The notes under the pieces were generated by a model. The model worked only from the letters and a program-made list of their open reading frames with translations. It had not been told where the DNA came from and did not search any database. From assembly GCA_009829735.1 (NCBI GenBank), contig CM020618.1, forward strand, positions 34,076,894 through 34,140,893: a stretch of DNA of 64,000 nucleotides, read 5' to 3'. The translations under genes were made by a program, and so were the position numbers. Below, piece after piece: positions 62,817 through 64,000 of the stretch (position 1 is its first letter; each line of letters starts with the position of its first letter). Source of the DNA: Pyropia yezoensis (Eukaryota > Rhodophyta > Bangiophyceae > Bangiales > Bangiaceae).

Positions 62817-63797
62817 ATGGAGCCCATGGAGCACATTATCGTCGTCGGGGATCCCGGTGCAGGCAAGAGCACCATCCTCAACGGGCTCTGTGGCGCCGCC
62901 CCGGGCACGCCCATGCCTTTCCGCTCTGGTCTGTCGGTTGCCTCGGGCATGACGACCGCCCTCCAGACGGAGGTTGTTAACGGGGTGCGCTACTCCGACA
63001 CGCCCGGCCTGGACGATGTGGAGCTCAAGGAGCGGGCGGCGGCGGCCATTGCCGACGCCATCCGCCTCGGCGGCGCCGTGCGCCTGCTATTCGTCCTCAC
63101 CATGGAGGCCGGCCGCATCCGAGGGTCCAACCTAGCAACCATCCGCATCGTCTTGGACGCCCTCACCGCCGCGGACGTGGACATTGACCACCGCTTCTCC
63201 GTTGTCGTGAACAAGATGACGTCAGGCGAGATGGCCGCGTGGGGGGACCCCCGCATGGAAGGCGCGGCGGTGCTGCGGTCGCAACTCGGCTGCGCCGCCG
63301 CGGTCGATCAGCTGGTGTACCTGCCGCGCGTCAACGGGCTGGTGGACTCGGCGGACGCCCAGTTCCCAGGCGCAACGCGCGAGTGTCTGGTGTCGGCCGT
63401 CAAGGCGATGGCGCCCATGGCCGTCGTGGCAGGCACCGACATTGTCGTCCAAGTCAACGAGGTCGACCGCCTCACCTCCTTCTACGAGTCCGAGCTGGCC
63501 AAGCAGGTACGCGAGCGTGAGGAGGAGCGGAAGGATTGGGCGGCGCAACACCAAGCGGCGCTGCAAGAAGCGCAGCGTCGAGCCGACCGTGAAGAGCAAC
63601 GGACGGCGCGCCGTGAGGCGGCGCTGCAAGAAGCGGAGCGTCGCGCCGAACGCGACCAAGCCACCCTTCAGGACGTGCTCCGAGTGCAGCAGGCGCACGC
63701 GGCGGAGCTTGAGGGCGCGCGCAAGTGGAACATGGTGGCCGGCGTCGTTGCGGCAGTGGCCGGGATGGTTGTGTTCAAGGTCCCGATGTGGCCGTGA
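62817..63797 (+). CDS. AIG1/GIMAP(IAN)-like GTPase with coiled coil and C-terminal membrane anchor
   Basis: The 326-residue product starts in an ideal context (gccaccATGG). Seen: the P-loop GDPGAGKST (residues 11-19), a switch-I Thr region, G3 DTPGL (Asp61), and G4 NKM (132-134), where most family members have NKxD or TxxD. A region rich in Glu, Arg, Gln and Ala (about 228-300) with heptad-like repeats (ALQEAQRRADREEQRTARRE) predicts a coiled coil. A hydrophobic segment near the end (MVAGVVAAVAGMVVF) looks like a tail anchor. AIG1/GIMAP proteins in plants and vertebrates form membrane-associated GTP-dependent scaffolds linked to stress and immunity. A role here is inferred only. Related septin/Toc-type GTPases are less likely given the DTPGL and G4 arrangement. 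Confidence 0.85.
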   Translation: MEPMEHIIVVGDPGAGKSTILNGLCGAAPGTPMPFRSGLSVASGMTTALQTEVVNGVRYSDTPGLDDVELKERAAAAIADAIRLGGAVRLLFVLTMEAGRIRGSNLATIRIVLDALTAADVDIDHRFSVVVNKMTSGEMAAWGDPRMEGAAVLRSQLGCAAAVDQLVYLPRVNGLVDSADAQFPGATRECLVSAVKAMAPMAVVAGTDIVVQVNEVDRLTSFYESELAKQVREREEERKDWAAQHQAALQEAQRRADREEQRTARREAALQEAERRAERDQATLQDVLRVQQAHAAELEGARKWNMVAGVVAAVAGMVVFKVPMWP

Positions 63798-64000
63798 CTC
63801 CGATCGTTTGATGAGGTTAGTGGCTGCTGAGGGCGCCCTGCCTCGGGGCGACCTACGCGCGGCACAGGGGGCCACACCAAAATAGTCGTCTGATGCGCTT
63901 GACTCCGTTGTGATGCACGGGACGGAGGTCTGTGAACCCGTGCTTGTTTCGTTCGCCCCGTTAGCATGCCACTGAGGTCCTGCCCTACAGCCGTTTGAAT
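63798..64000. other. 3' flank of the AIG1-like GTPase
   Basis: Mixed-composition DNA to the window edge with no gene seen. Confidence 0.5.

Overview
The window looks like nuclear DNA of a GC-rich, intron-poor eukaryote. Third codon positions are almost always G or C, so long antisense open frames are common and mean little. Genes are mostly single-exon and are separated by 0.1-3 kb of low-complexity DNA with long C or G runs. A mitochondrial ribosomal protein, a stand-alone citrate-synthase-like ATP-citrate lyase subunit, a probable plastid-type DnaJ zinc-finger protein and an AIG1-type GTPase point to a photosynthetic eukaryote. My best guess is a bangialean red alga (Porphyra/Pyropia type); this is inference from base composition and gene content.

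Layout: 1-6.7 kb, minus strand: mitochondrial uS5 (cut by the left edge) and DNA topoisomerase II, whose start codon abuts a 151-bp hairpin. 9.7-12 kb: a pogo/Tigger-type transposase with an intact reading frame. 13.7-14.3 kb: a small four-helix membrane protein. 15.5-27.6 kb: one 4057-residue protein with CCCH and U1-like zinc fingers, two consecutive retroelement-integrase-type H2C2 fingers and an RD/RE-rich domain. 28.4-29.6 kb: a secreted chymotrypsin-fold protease. 33.4-36.8 kb: a DDX42-like helicase. 37.8-38.9 kb: a multi-pass membrane protein. 39.2-43.2 kb: the MYBBP1A/Pol5 homologue. 44.0-44.6 kb: a DnaJ-type zinc-finger protein. 45.7-47.3 kb: a kynurenine/glutamine-type aminotransferase. 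47.7-49.7 kb: ATP-citrate lyase. 50.3-52.1 kb: ASCC2. 53.0-57.0 kb: an M16C metallopeptidase. 57.8 kb: a decayed Ycf45/SpoIIIAA-like ATPase fragment. 58.6-59.7 kb: an F-box protein. 59.8-61.8 kb: a three-exon AhpD-like gene. 62.8-63.8 kb: an AIG1/GIMAP-like GTPase with a C-terminal membrane anchor.

There is no operon-like logic, but five neighbouring gene pairs are head-to-head across 0.4-1.2 kb and probably share promoter regions. Several products serve RNA and ribosome biology: uS5m, the DDX42-like spliceosomal helicase, MYBBP1A/Pol5 for rRNA synthesis, and ASCC2 for rescue of collided ribosomes.

An assembly caveat affects four genes. Topoisomerase II, the protease, MYBBP1A (twice) and the F-box protein each change reading frame exactly at a long C or G run. 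All five changes have the same sense, as if one base were missing from each run. I treat these as probable homopolymer errors in intact genes.
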